A stretch of DNA of 64,000 nt from Streptomyces sp. NRRL B-24484 (lineage in GTDB: Bacteria > Actinomycetota > Actinomycetes > Streptomycetales > Streptomycetaceae), in contig NZ_JOAI01000028.1 in the NCBI RefSeq assembly GCF_000717715.1, forward strand, positions 41,630 through 105,629, read 5' to 3'. The notes under the pieces are model-generated. The model had not been told where the DNA came from and did not search any database. It worked only from the letters and a program-made list of their open reading frames with translations. Of this stretch, positions 54,419-62,322 are shown one piece after another (position 1 is the stretch's first letter; every line of letters starts with the position of its first letter). Position numbers and translations under genes: made by a program.

Positions 54419-54848
54419 CCGGCCCCGGGACGGCCGGGCGGCGGGCTCAGCCGGGCAGCGCGGTCGAGGATGCGCCCGTCCACCGTGCCGACGACCGGCC
54501 GTCCCGCCGCGGTCGCGGCCAGCGAGAGCGGCGAGACACGGACGCCGTCCACCGTGAGGGCGGTGCGCAGCAGCACCGCGCCGGCCACGGCGTCGAGCGC
54601 GACGAGCCCGCCCGACCGGAGGGCCGCCCAGACCGTCCCGCAGGCCTCGTCCAGCGCGGTCACCGCCGCGTTCACCGGCCACCCGGCGGTGACGGCGAGC
54701 CGCCGGCGGAGGTCGTCGAGCCCGTGGACGCCGATCCGGCCCGTGGGCCGGTCGCCGACGGCGCGGCCGGGCCGGCCGGGCGGCACCCGAACGGCCGGTT
54801 CGGGAGGCGGGGGCGGGCCGCCGCGCCCCACGGGGTATAACTGGCAGC
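54419..54848. other. Intergenic region with a possible decayed propeller fragment on the minus strand
   Basis: 430 bases. On the minus strand, about 54447-54765 reads as CGTVWAALRSGGLVALDAVAG and AAGRPVVGTVDGRILD, which look like blades of a PQQ/WD-type propeller, but there is no convincing start, ribosome site or stop before the frame runs into the operon's last gene. A relic is the best guess. The right end holds the promoter of the first LacI gene (TATAAC, 54836-54841). Confidence 0.35.
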
Positions 54849-55904
54849 GTGACCACCGATCTGCCTCCCTCGACCAGACCCGTGACACTGGAGCACGTCG
54901 CGAAGGTGGCCGGCGTGTCCCGGGCGACCGTCTCCCGCGTGGTGAACGGCAAGTCCACCGTCGACCCGGAGCTGCGCCGGATCGTCGAGGAGGCCGTCGC
55001 CGCGACCAACTACGTGCCGAACTCCGCCGCCCGCTCGCTCGTCACCCGGCGCACCAACTCGGTGGCGCTGGTGGTGTCCGAGGCGGAGCGCCGCGGCCAG
55101 CCGCTCGACCCGTTCGTCGGCCGGATGTTCACCGACCCGCACTTCGGCCGGGTCGTGAGCGGCGTGATCCAGGTGCTGCGCCCGCAGGGCATGGCGATGG
55201 TGCTGATGCTGGCGGACGACGCCGAGTCGCGCGGCCAGCTGCAGCGGTACCTCCGGCAGGGCCACGTCGACGGCGTCATCCTGGTCTCCTCGCACGCCGC
55301 GGACCCGCTGCCGCAGTGGCTCACCGAGGCGCGCATCCCCGCCGTGCTGGCCTCCCGGCCGGCCTCCTCCGCCTCGATCGCCTACGTGGACGTGGACCAG
55401 CGCGAGGGCGTACGGCTGGCCGTCGACCACCTGGTCGGCCTCGGGCGGCAGCGGATCGCCACGATCAGCGGACCGCTGGACATGCCGGCCAGCCGCGAGC
55501 GGCTCGACGGCTTCCGCGAGGCGCTGGCCGCGCACGGCCGCGGCGATGCCGTCCACGTCGAGGGCGACTTCACCCAGGACGGCGGGGCGACCGCGATGCG
55601 GGCACTGCTGGAGTGCGACCCGGACCTGGACGCGGTGTTCATCGCCTCCGACCTGATGGCCCTCGGGGCGCTGCCGGTGCTGTCGCGCAGCGGACGGCGC
55701 GTGCCGGAGGACGTGGCGGTGGTCGGGTTCGACGACAGCAGCGCGGCGCTGGCGTGCGACCCGCAGCTGACCACCGTGCGGCAGCCGGTGGAGGACATGG
55801 CGGCCGAGATGGCGCGGCTGGTGCTGCGGCAGATCGCGGAGCCGGCGAAGACGATGCCGATGGTGGTGTTCCGGCCGACGCTGGTCGTGCGGCAGTCCGC
55901 CTGA
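54849..55904 (+). CDS. LacI-family regulator
   Basis: 351 residues. The N-terminal HTH (VTLEHVAKVAGVSRATVSRVVNG, residues about 12-34, read in parts) with the hinge helix NSAARSLV is followed by a periplasmic-binding-protein-like domain with the VDGVIL, RIATISGP and EDVAVVGFDD signatures. The ligand is probably a sugar. The GTG follows TATAAC (54836-54841) by seven bases. No palindrome is seen directly upstream, so it may act on distant genes; the next LacI gene is 191 bases downstream on the same strand. Confidence 0.9.
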   Translation: MTTDLPPSTRPVTLEHVAKVAGVSRATVSRVVNGKSTVDPELRRIVEEAVAATNYVPNSAARSLVTRRTNSVALVVSEAERRGQPLDPFVGRMFTDPHFGRVVSGVIQVLRPQGMAMVLMLADDAESRGQLQRYLRQGHVDGVILVSSHAADPLPQWLTEARIPAVLASRPASSASIAYVDVDQREGVRLAVDHLVGLGRQRIATISGPLDMPASRERLDGFREALAAHGRGDAVHVEGDFTQDGGATAMRALLECDPDLDAVFIASDLMALGALPVLSRSGRRVPEDVAVVGFDDSSAALACDPQLTTVRQPVEDMAAEMARLVLRQIAEPAKTMPMVVFRPTLVVRQSA

Positions 55905-56008
55905 GGGGTGTCCTCGGAGGCCGTGGTGGGATCACCCGCGCGCCCCTGAGGTGCGCCCGACTCGGAGAGCGTTTTCTCGATTCTGGGCAGTAGTCAGGTG
56001 CACGCCCA

Positions 56009-56066
56009 TTGACACCGGAGGTTTTTCGGGGGCACTCTCGTGGCGCTGGTGAGAGAGCGCTCTCTC
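56009..56066 (+). promoter_or_regulatory. Promoter with LacI-type operator upstream of the second LacI gene
   Basis: TTGACA at 56009-56014 gives a good -35; a weak -10 (CACTCT, 56033-56038) follows 18 bases later. A perfect 16-base palindrome GAGAGAGCGCTCTCTC (56051-56066) with the central CG of LacI operators lies just past the start point, where a bound repressor blocks transcription. An imperfect related element (GAGAGCGTTTTCTC, 55965-55978) is upstream. Autoregulation, and control of the downstream glucanase, is likely. Confidence 0.75.
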
Positions 56067-56095
56067 GACATCGTCGGTCCTGAGGAGGACGGCTC

Positions 56096-57112
56096 GTGGA
56101 CCTGATCGCCCCGGAGTGGCACCGGCCGACCCTGGAGGACGTGGCCCAGCGGGCCGGGGTGTCCCGGGCCACCGCCTCCCGGGTGGTCAGCGGGTCGCAC
56201 CCCGTCAGCGAACGCCGCCGGTCGGCGGTGCTGCGGGCCGTCGCCGACCTGCAGTACGTGCCCAACCAGGCCGGCCGTTCGCTGGTGAGCCGCCGCACCG
56301 GCTCCTACGCGCTGGTGCTGCCGGAGGGCACGGGGCAGGTCTTCTCGGAGGGCTTCTTCCCTGCGCTGATCCACGGGGCCACCGCGGAACTCGAGGATTC
56401 CGACGAACAGTTGGTGATCCTGCTGGCCGGGTCGGCGGCCGGCCGGCGGCGGATCGAGCAGTTCGTGCGGGGCGGTCACGTGGACGGCGTGGTGCTCGCC
56501 TCGGTGCACGACCGCGACCCGCTGCCGGGTCTGCTCGCCGGCACCGGCGTCCCCGTGGTCTGCTGCGAACGGGCCTACGGCGATGTGCAGTTGCCCTATG
56601 TGGGCGTAGACAACGCGGGCGGCGCGGCCGCCGCCGTCCGGTACCTGAAGAAGATCGGCCGCACCCGGATCGCCACCGTCGCGGGGCCCTCGTCCACCCC
56701 GGCCGGGCAGGACCGGCTGGGCGCCTACCTGCGGGAGACCGGCCGGGTGCACCGCCGTCCGCTGGTCGCCGAGGCCGACTTCACCGTCGAGGGCGGGCGG
56801 GCCGCCACCGCCCGGCTGCTGGCGGAGGAGCCGCGGATCGACGGCCTGTTCGCCGCCTCCGACCTGATGGCCGTGGGGGCGCTGGAGGCGCTCCGCCGGG
56901 CCGGGCGCCGGGTGCCCGAGGACGTCGCCGTGGTCGGCTTCGACGACGTGGACTGTGCCCGCACCGCGGAACCCGCACTCACCACCGTGCACCAGCCCAT
57001 CGAGCAGCTCGGCCGCCAACTCGTCCGCCTGGTGCAGCGGTTGGCCGCAGGGGAGGAGGTCGGACCGGCGCTGGTGCTGCCCACCGCGCTGGTCCTGCGC
57101 GACTCCGCCTGA
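56096..57112 (+). CDS. LacI-family regulator, probable local regulator of the glucanase
   Basis: 338 residues from GTG with GAGGAGGACGGCTC. The HTH is TLEDVAQRAGVSRATASRVV, the hinge NQAGRSLV, and the ligand domain has VDGVVL, RIATVAGP and EDVAVVGFDD. It lies 157 bases before a GH16 beta-glucanase gene on the same strand with no clear promoter or terminator between, so both may be transcribed from the operator-bearing promoter at 56009-56066. A beta-glucan oligosaccharide inducer is inferred. Confidence 0.9.
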   Translation: MDLIAPEWHRPTLEDVAQRAGVSRATASRVVSGSHPVSERRRSAVLRAVADLQYVPNQAGRSLVSRRTGSYALVLPEGTGQVFSEGFFPALIHGATAELEDSDEQLVILLAGSAAGRRRIEQFVRGGHVDGVVLASVHDRDPLPGLLAGTGVPVVCCERAYGDVQLPYVGVDNAGGAAAAVRYLKKIGRTRIATVAGPSSTPAGQDRLGAYLRETGRVHRRPLVAEADFTVEGGRAATARLLAEEPRIDGLFAASDLMAVGALEALRRAGRRVPEDVAVVGFDDVDCARTAEPALTTVHQPIEQLGRQLVRLVQRLAAGEEVGPALVLPTALVLRDSA

Positions 57113-57269
57113 CCGCGACCGCCCGCCCGTCCCAACCCCACCCCGAGGACGGCCATGGACCACACCCGCACGCAGCCGCCGGCCCGCGGACCGCCCGCGC
57201 CGGCCGCACCGCCCCACCCGTGCACCGCAGTACCGACTCCGCACCACCCCCACCCAGCTGGAGTTCCCC

Positions 57270-59018
57270 ATGACCACCGCACCACCGGCCGCCGCGGCGC
57301 GCCCCCACCGGGTGCTGACCCGGTTGCTCACCGCCCTCGTCCTGGCCCTCGGCGCCCTGCTCGTACCGTTCGCGCCGGCCGCCCCGGCGGCGGAGAGCCT
57401 GCTCTCGCAGGGCAAGACCGTCACCGCCTCCTCCACCGAGAACGGCGTGGCCTTCCCCGCCTCGGCCGCCGTCGACGGCAACGCCGGCACCCGCTGGTCG
57501 AGCGCCTTCGGCGACCCGCAGTGGCTGCAGGTCGACCTCGGCGCCACGGCCACCGTCAGCCGGGTCGTCCTGCAGTGGGAGGCGGCCTACGCGACCGGCT
57601 TCAAGCTGCAGACCTCGGCCGACGGCAGCACCTGGACGGACGTCTACACCACCGCGAGCGGCACCGGCGGCACCCAGAACCTCACCGTCAACGGCACCGG
57701 CCGCTACGTCCGGATGTACGGCACCGCCCGCGCCACCCAGTACGGCTACTCGCTCTGGGAGTTCCAGGTCTACGGCGCCCCGGGCGGCGGCACCGGCGGC
57801 GGTGACGTCCAACTCTCCTACGACAAGCCCGCGGTGGCCTCCAGCAGCCAGAACGACGGCGGCTGCGGCAACTGCACGCCGAGCAAGGCGGTCGACCAGG
57901 ACCCGGCCACCCGCTGGGCCACCTCCGCCTGGAGCGACCCGGGCTGGATCTACATCGACCTCGGTGCCACGGCCACCGTCCACAAGGTCGTCCTGCAGTG
58001 GGACCCGGCCTACGCCACCGCGTACAAGCTGCAGGTCTCGGGCGACGCCGTCAACTGGACGGACATCTGGTCCACGACCACCGGCAAGGGCTTCAAGGAG
58101 ACGATCTCCAACCTGAACGGAACCGGCCGCTACGTCCGGATGTACGGCACCGCCCGGGTCAGCCAGTACGGCTACTCGCTCTGGGAGTTCCAGGTGTTCG
58201 GCACCGGTGGCAGCCCCGTCACCCCGCCGCCGCTGCCGCCGAACCCGTCCTTCCCGGCCGGCCGGCTGGTCTTCAGCGACGAGTTCAACGGCTCCAACGG
58301 CACGGCGCCGGACGCCGGCAAGTGGACCAACGACCCCGGCGCGGGCGTCAACAACGAGCTGGAGTACTACACCACCGGCAACAAGAACCTGTACCAGGAC
58401 GGCACCGGCAACCTGGTGATCGAGGCCCGCAAGGAGGTCACTCCCGGATCGGCCTGCCCGCGCGACCCGCTCTCCGGCAGCACCGTCTGCCAGTACACCT
58501 CGGGCCGGATCAACACCTCGGGCCACTTCGACTTCACCTACGGCCACGCCGAGGCGCGGATCAAGGTGACCGGCACCCAGGGCCTGTGGCCGGCGTTCTG
58601 GATGCTCGGCTCCAACTTCAAGACGGGTACGCCGTGGCCGTACTCGGGTGAGATCGACGTCATGGAGCACGTCGGCAAGGTCGCCGACTCGGTGTACTCG
58701 ACGCTGCACGCGCCCGCCTACAACGGCGCGGGCGGGTACGGCTCGCCGTACACGCTGGCCGGCACCGACTTCGCCAACGCCTTCCACACCTACGCGGTGG
58801 ACTGGGACTCCGCCCACATGACGTTCTACGTGGACGGCAACGCCTTCTTCACCGTGGACCGCACCGCCCTGGAGACCACCCGAGGCCCCTGGGTGTACGA
58901 CCACCCGTTCTACCTGATCCTCAACAACGCGGTGGGCGGTGACTGGCCGGGCGCGCCGGACGCCACCACCGTGCTGCCGCAGAAGATGCTCGTGGACTAC
59001 GTCCGCGTGTACCAGTAG
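57270..59018 (+). CDS. Secreted GH16 endo-beta-1,3-glucanase with two CBM32 domains
   Basis: 582 residues after GGAGTTCCCC. A signal peptide (about 1-40, ending APAAPAAE) is followed by two F5/8 type C (CBM32) carbohydrate-binding domains (about 42-172 and 183-314), a Pro-rich linker, and a GH16 catalytic domain (about 330-582). The catalytic motif is GEIDVMEHVG: nucleophile Glu461, Asp463 and acid/base Glu466. The order and the added Met in ExDxME fit laminarinase-type members. It should hydrolyse beta-1,3-glucan outside the cell. The two CBM32 domains are very alike at the DNA level. Confidence 0.93.
   Translation: MTTAPPAAAARPHRVLTRLLTALVLALGALLVPFAPAAPAAESLLSQGKTVTASSTENGVAFPASAAVDGNAGTRWSSAFGDPQWLQVDLGATATVSRVVLQWEAAYATGFKLQTSADGSTWTDVYTTASGTGGTQNLTVNGTGRYVRMYGTARATQYGYSLWEFQVYGAPGGGTGGGDVQLSYDKPAVASSSQNDGGCGNCTPSKAVDQDPATRWATSAWSDPGWIYIDLGATATVHKVVLQWDPAYATAYKLQVSGDAVNWTDIWSTTTGKGFKETISNLNGTGRYVRMYGTARVSQYGYSLWEFQVFGTGGSPVTPPPLPPNPSFPAGRLVFSDEFNGSNGTAPDAGKWTNDPGAGVNNELEYYTTGNKNLYQDGTGNLVIEARKEVTPGSACPRDPLSGSTVCQYTSGRINTSGHFDFTYGHAEARIKVTGTQGLWPAFWMLGSNFKTGTPWPYSGEIDVMEHVGKVADSVYSTLHAPAYNGAGGYGSPYTLAGTDFANAFHTYAVDWDSAHMTFYVDGNAFFTVDRTALETTRGPWVYDHPFYLILNNAVGGDWPGAPDATTVLPQKMLVDYVRVYQ
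57696..58195 (+). repeat. Near-identical DNA repeats within the two CBM32 domains
   Basis: The 74 bases at 57696-57769 and at 58122-58195 differ at only three positions, all near the middle. They encode TGRYVRMYGTAR and QYGYSLWEFQV in both domains. The offset is 426 bases, exactly 142 codons. A second shared stretch lies near 57540 and 57963. Confidence 0.92.
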
Positions 59019-59041
59019 GTCGCCCCGCGCCGGCGGGAGCG

Positions 59042-59082
59042 GGCGCCGGCCCGGGCCTCGTCGCGAGGTCCGGGCCGGCGCC
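59042..59082. terminator. Bidirectional hairpin after the glucanase
   Basis: A 17-base-pair stem with one G-U pair (59042-59058 with 59066-59082) and a 7-base loop lies between two convergent genes. Confidence 0.85.
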
Positions 59083-59095
59083 GCCCGGCCGGCCG

Positions 59096-59872
59096 TCAGG
59101 GGCGGTACACCGCGCCGGGCTCCGGGGACGCCGGGGCGAGCAGCTGTGAGACCGTCACCACGGTGTAGCCGCGGCGGTGGAGTTCGGCGAGGATGCCCGG
59201 CACGGCCGGGACGGTGCCCGGGTAGATGTCGTGCAGCAGGATGATGCCGTCACGGCGGACCTGGTCGAGCACCCGCTGCCGGATCAGTGCCGAGTCGTCG
59301 GTGTCGTAGTCCTTGGCGGTGACGCTCCACAGCACCTGGGCGACGCCGAGTTCGGCGCAGATCCTGGACACGTCCTCGTCGGTGCGGCCCTGTGGCGGAC
59401 GCATCAGCACCGGCCGCACGCCGGTGATCCGCTGCACCGCGTCCTGGGTGAGGGAGATCTCCTTGCGCGCCTCGTCCGGCGCGATGTCGGTGAGGATCCG
59501 GTGCGTCCAGGTGTGGTTGGCCGGCTCGTGCCCCTCGGCGACGATCCGCCGGACGGTCTCCGGGTGCTTCTCGACGTGGTTCTTGCCGAGCATGAAGAAG
59601 GTCGCGTGCGCGTTCTCCTGCCTGAGGACGTCGAGCAGCTTCGGCGTGTACTCGCTCGGGCCGGCGTCGAAGGTCAGCGCCACACAGGTGGCCTTCCGGC
59701 AGTCGACGCCCGGCACGGCGGCGTCCCGGGAGACCTCCGAGGCCCGGTCGCGGGACTCCTTCGGCGTGGTGGTGTCGTACGAGGCGCAGCCGCTCACCGC
59801 CAGGGCGGTCGCCGCCGCCGTGAGCAGAGCCGGTATCGTGCGCCCGCGAAGCCTCTTCCTGGCCGACGGCAT
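59096..59872 (-). CDS. Polysaccharide deacetylase (NodB) family lipoprotein
   Basis: 258 residues. A lipoprotein signal with lipobox AVSGC (Cys29). The NodB domain has motif 1 TFDAGP (Asp69 kept, Ala70 in place of the usual second Asp), motif 2 HTWTH with zinc ligands His120 and His124, motif 3 RPPQGR and the late LLHDIYPGT with its histidine. These enzymes remove N-acetyl groups from peptidoglycan or chitin outside the membrane. The second Asp of motif 1 normally helps bind the metal, so the Ala is notable. A palindrome lies upstream. Confidence 0.85.
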   Translation of the reverse strand: MPSARKRLRGRTIPALLTAAATALAVSGCASYDTTTPKESRDRASEVSRDAAVPGVDCRKATCVALTFDAGPSEYTPKLLDVLRQENAHATFFMLGKNHVEKHPETVRRIVAEGHEPANHTWTHRILTDIAPDEARKEISLTQDAVQRITGVRPVLMRPPQGRTDEDVSRICAELGVAQVLWSVTAKDYDTDDSALIRQRVLDQVRRDGIILLHDIYPGTVPAVPGILAELHRRGYTVVTVSQLLAPASPEPGAVYRP

Positions 59873-59936
59873 GGAGCCCCTCCCCTCGGGCGCGCCCCGG
59901 ACGGGGACGCGTTCGAGAAGACCCTAGGGGACCTTA

Positions 59937-59949
59937 CATACCGGGTATG
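59937..59949. promoter_or_regulatory. Palindrome upstream of the deacetylase gene
   Basis: CATACCGGGTATG has 6-base arms around a central G, 65-77 bases before the deacetylase start and just after an AT-rich stretch. A TAGGGT box on the minus strand between it and the gene may be the -10. The binding protein is unknown. Confidence 0.45.
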
Positions 59950-59998
59950 CGGTCGGGGTCCGTGCGGGGCCGGGTGCTGGTCGGTGCCGGCCCGGGGG

Positions 59999-60676
59999 TC
60001 AGGCCATCCAGAAGAAGACCGCGGTCATCCGCTTGTCCTCCAGGGTGCTGCCCCAGTAACCGGTCGCGGTGTGGATGATGTTGGCGCTGTAGAGCAGCAG
60101 CCGGTTGAAGCGGTGCGGGACGGCGACGTCCTCGACGAAGGCGTTCGAGGGGACGAAACGGGTGCCCAGGGCGTCGACCAGGTTGTTGTGCGGGGCCGCG
60201 ACGATGTTGCCGCCGAGCGCGCCGTTCGGCATCTGCTGGCGGTAGAAGCTGGTGCCGCAGTCCTTGGGGGCCGCGGGGTTGAGGTAGAGCACGGCGGCGT
60301 AGCGGCAGACCAGCCGGGAGTCGGTGTGCGGACGCGGCTCGCACTCGTCCCGGCCGACCACCTGGATGCAGTTGTGGTTGACGGTGGCGCCGCCCGGGCC
60401 GGTCTCCGGCCAGATCCGGCGGGCACCGGTGGCCTGCATCACCAGGGCCTCGACGTGGGCGAGTTCGTCCGGCTCCAGGCCGGGCATGGTGCGCAGGCCG
60501 GGCCAGGTCTCCGGCTTGTGCGGGTACCCCTCGCTCCAGTCCTCGCGGGCCAGCGTGCGGGCCCGGACGGCCTCCGCGTCGGGCAGCACGTCGTCGAAGA
60601 CCCAGTAGTCGCGGCCACGGGTCGGCTTGCGGTACGGCAGCACCGGGATCGCCGGCGTCCGGGGGAGGGGTGACAT
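59999..60676 (-). CDS. 2OG-Fe(II)-oxygenase-like protein (DUF6445-like)
   Basis: 225 residues. A jelly-roll pattern with a plausible iron triad: His117 and Asp119 in RPHTDS, and His202 in NIIHTATGYWG; Arg216 in EDKRMTAV could hold 2-oxoglutarate. It resembles small proteins classed as DUF6445 and prolyl-hydroxylase-like oxygenases. The substrate is unknown and no pathway genes are adjacent. The ATG follows TACCGT on the minus strand by seven bases, a leaderless start. Confidence 0.75.
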   Translation of the reverse strand: MSPLPRTPAIPVLPYRKPTRGRDYWVFDDVLPDAEAVRARTLAREDWSEGYPHKPETWPGLRTMPGLEPDELAHVEALVMQATGARRIWPETGPGGATVNHNCIQVVGRDECEPRPHTDSRLVCRYAAVLYLNPAAPKDCGTSFYRQQMPNGALGGNIVAAPHNNLVDALGTRFVPSNAFVEDVAVPHRFNRLLLYSANIIHTATGYWGSTLEDKRMTAVFFWMA

Positions 60677-60773
60677 GGCCCCGACGGTAGCGACGGGCCT
60701 CGGCGGCGCTCGCCCGTGATCAGGTCAATTGTGCGTCAAGCCGAGCTCAAGGCGCCGGTCTGCGGACGCCGCG

Positions 60774-60917
60774 TCAGAGCAGCCACCGCACGGCCGTGAC
60801 GGCGCCCAGCCCGGTGAGGCCGAGCAGGGCCGGGCCGACCAGGGCGAACCCGGCGCAGAACAGCGTCCCGGCGCGGAGGTCCGCGTCGGCCCCGGCGAGG
60901 GTGGTCTCGGCGGTCAC
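60774..60917 (-). CDS. Possible small membrane peptide
   Basis: 47 residues from GTG 60917 with only a weak ribosome site. The second half is one hydrophobic helix (LFCAGFALVGPALLGLTGLG). There is no other coding signal in 60677-61032. It is a plausible single-pass membrane peptide but could be chance in a GC-rich gap. Confidence 0.35.
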   Translation of the reverse strand: MTAETTLAGADADLRAGTLFCAGFALVGPALLGLTGLGAVTAVRWLL

Positions 60918-61032
60918 CGGAGCGTGCTCGCGGGCGGCGCGGCCCGGGTCAAAGGGGTCCTCGGGCGGGGCGGAGGCGTGGGCGCGAGCGGCCTCGCTCC
61001 GAGGTCGACCGGGTGCCGCGCCCCGGTCGGGG

Positions 61033-61977
61033 TCACCGGGGTGCGAGAACCTGGTCGCGCCGGTAGGTGAACTGCTGCAGCGGCTCACCGTCGAGCCGCC
61101 ACGGCCAGGCCGTGACCGTCGGGCCGATGGACGCGAAGACCCCGGCCGCCTCCTGGAGACGGCCCGCCCGGACCAGGTCGTACGCGAGGACGTTGAGGTC
61201 GGCCACGGCGTCGGCGTGGCCGAGGGCGCCCGGCTCGGTCCAGCCCCGGGCCCGGTCCAGCGCGGCTGCCGCGTCCGCCCGGTCCCAGCGGCGTCGGGCA
61301 CCCAGCGCCCCCACCCCACCGGCGTCCACGGCGGCCCGGTACCGGCCCAGCAGCAGCGCCAGTTCGAGCCCCGCCACCGGGGAGCCGGCCGGCGCGGCGG
61401 CCCGGACCGCGTCGACGAAGTCGAGCTCCTGCGCGTGGGAACCGCACTCCGCGGGGGAGAGGTAGCCGAGCATCTCCAGGTGCGCGGTGCGGTTCCACGG
61501 GTCGCGTGCACCGATCTCGCGGCAGACCGGATACACCTCCTCGGCCGGACGGCGCAGCAGCCGCAGGACGCCCAGCAGCGCCAGCCACGGGGCGGGGTCC
61601 TCCGGGCGGGCCCCGGCCGCGTCGTGGCAGCGGCGCACCAGGCTCCGGTGGTCGCCTGCCCGGCCCTCCCGACGGGCCTGCGCCAGGGCCACCCAGGCGT
61701 CGAACACCAGCGGGTCGGCCTCCCGCGGCCGCTGCCGTCGCCACACCTGGACCAGGGCGGGCGAGGCCGCCTCGGCGAGCACCGACAGTCGCAGGGTCCG
61801 GCGGTCCCAGTCCGCCCCCGCGTCCCGGAGCGCCTGCTCGACCAGGACGGCGGACAGCTCCAGTCGGCCGTGGAACTGAGGCTCCGTCAACTGTGCCAGC
61901 ACGCGGCCGAGATCGCTGTCGTCCAGCTCGGGGGTGAGGCGGGGGGCGGGGGTTCTGCGTCGTCCAAAGATCGGCAT
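61033..61977 (-). CDS. Helical-repeat (TPR-like) protein of unknown function
   Basis: 314 residues. The sequence is almost all alpha-helical with paired helices every 30-40 residues (for example WLALLGVLRLLRRPAEEVY, VAGLELALLLGRYRAAVD, LNVLAYDLVRAGRLQEAA), as in tetratricopeptide-like adaptors. No catalytic residues or membrane segments. The ATG follows TAGGCT (61986-61991 on the minus strand) by eight bases, suggesting a leaderless message. Function unknown. Confidence 0.75.
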   Translation of the reverse strand: MPIFGRRRTPAPRLTPELDDSDLGRVLAQLTEPQFHGRLELSAVLVEQALRDAGADWDRRTLRLSVLAEAASPALVQVWRRQRPREADPLVFDAWVALAQARREGRAGDHRSLVRRCHDAAGARPEDPAPWLALLGVLRLLRRPAEEVYPVCREIGARDPWNRTAHLEMLGYLSPAECGSHAQELDFVDAVRAAAPAGSPVAGLELALLLGRYRAAVDAGGVGALGARRRWDRADAAAALDRARGWTEPGALGHADAVADLNVLAYDLVRAGRLQEAAGVFASIGPTVTAWPWRLDGEPLQQFTYRRDQVLAPR

Positions 61978-62322
61978 GCCGGCGGAGCCTAGAGGCACGG
62001 CGCGGGGTTTCGACAGCCCCTCGGCCCGGACTGGTTCGCCCCCGTCCACGGCCGACCGGCCGACCGGCCGACCGGCGGACCGGCCGGACCTGCCGGATGT
62101 GCCGGACCTTCCGGATCGAGGCGTGCCGAACCGCCGCCCCGGGTCGGGCGGTCGCGTCCGCCCGCGCCGGTGCAGCGCGGCCGGCGCCGGGCGTCGTCCG
62201 GCCGGGCCGGGCAGGCTCCGCCGGGGTGGTGAGGTGCTGTGCGGACCTTGACCGCCGGGACCGTGCGGGGGGACCCGGCACGCCCGCCGGAGTGGTGTGC
62301 GGCGGGGCGTGCCGGGGGTGGG
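61978..62322. other. Intergenic region with simple GACCGGCC-type repeats
   Basis: 345 bases without a supported gene. About 62048-62110 is a run of GACCGG/CCGGAC units (four or more GACCGGCC-like copies and several CCGGA variants). The left end holds the leaderless promoter of the preceding minus-strand gene. Confidence 0.6.
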
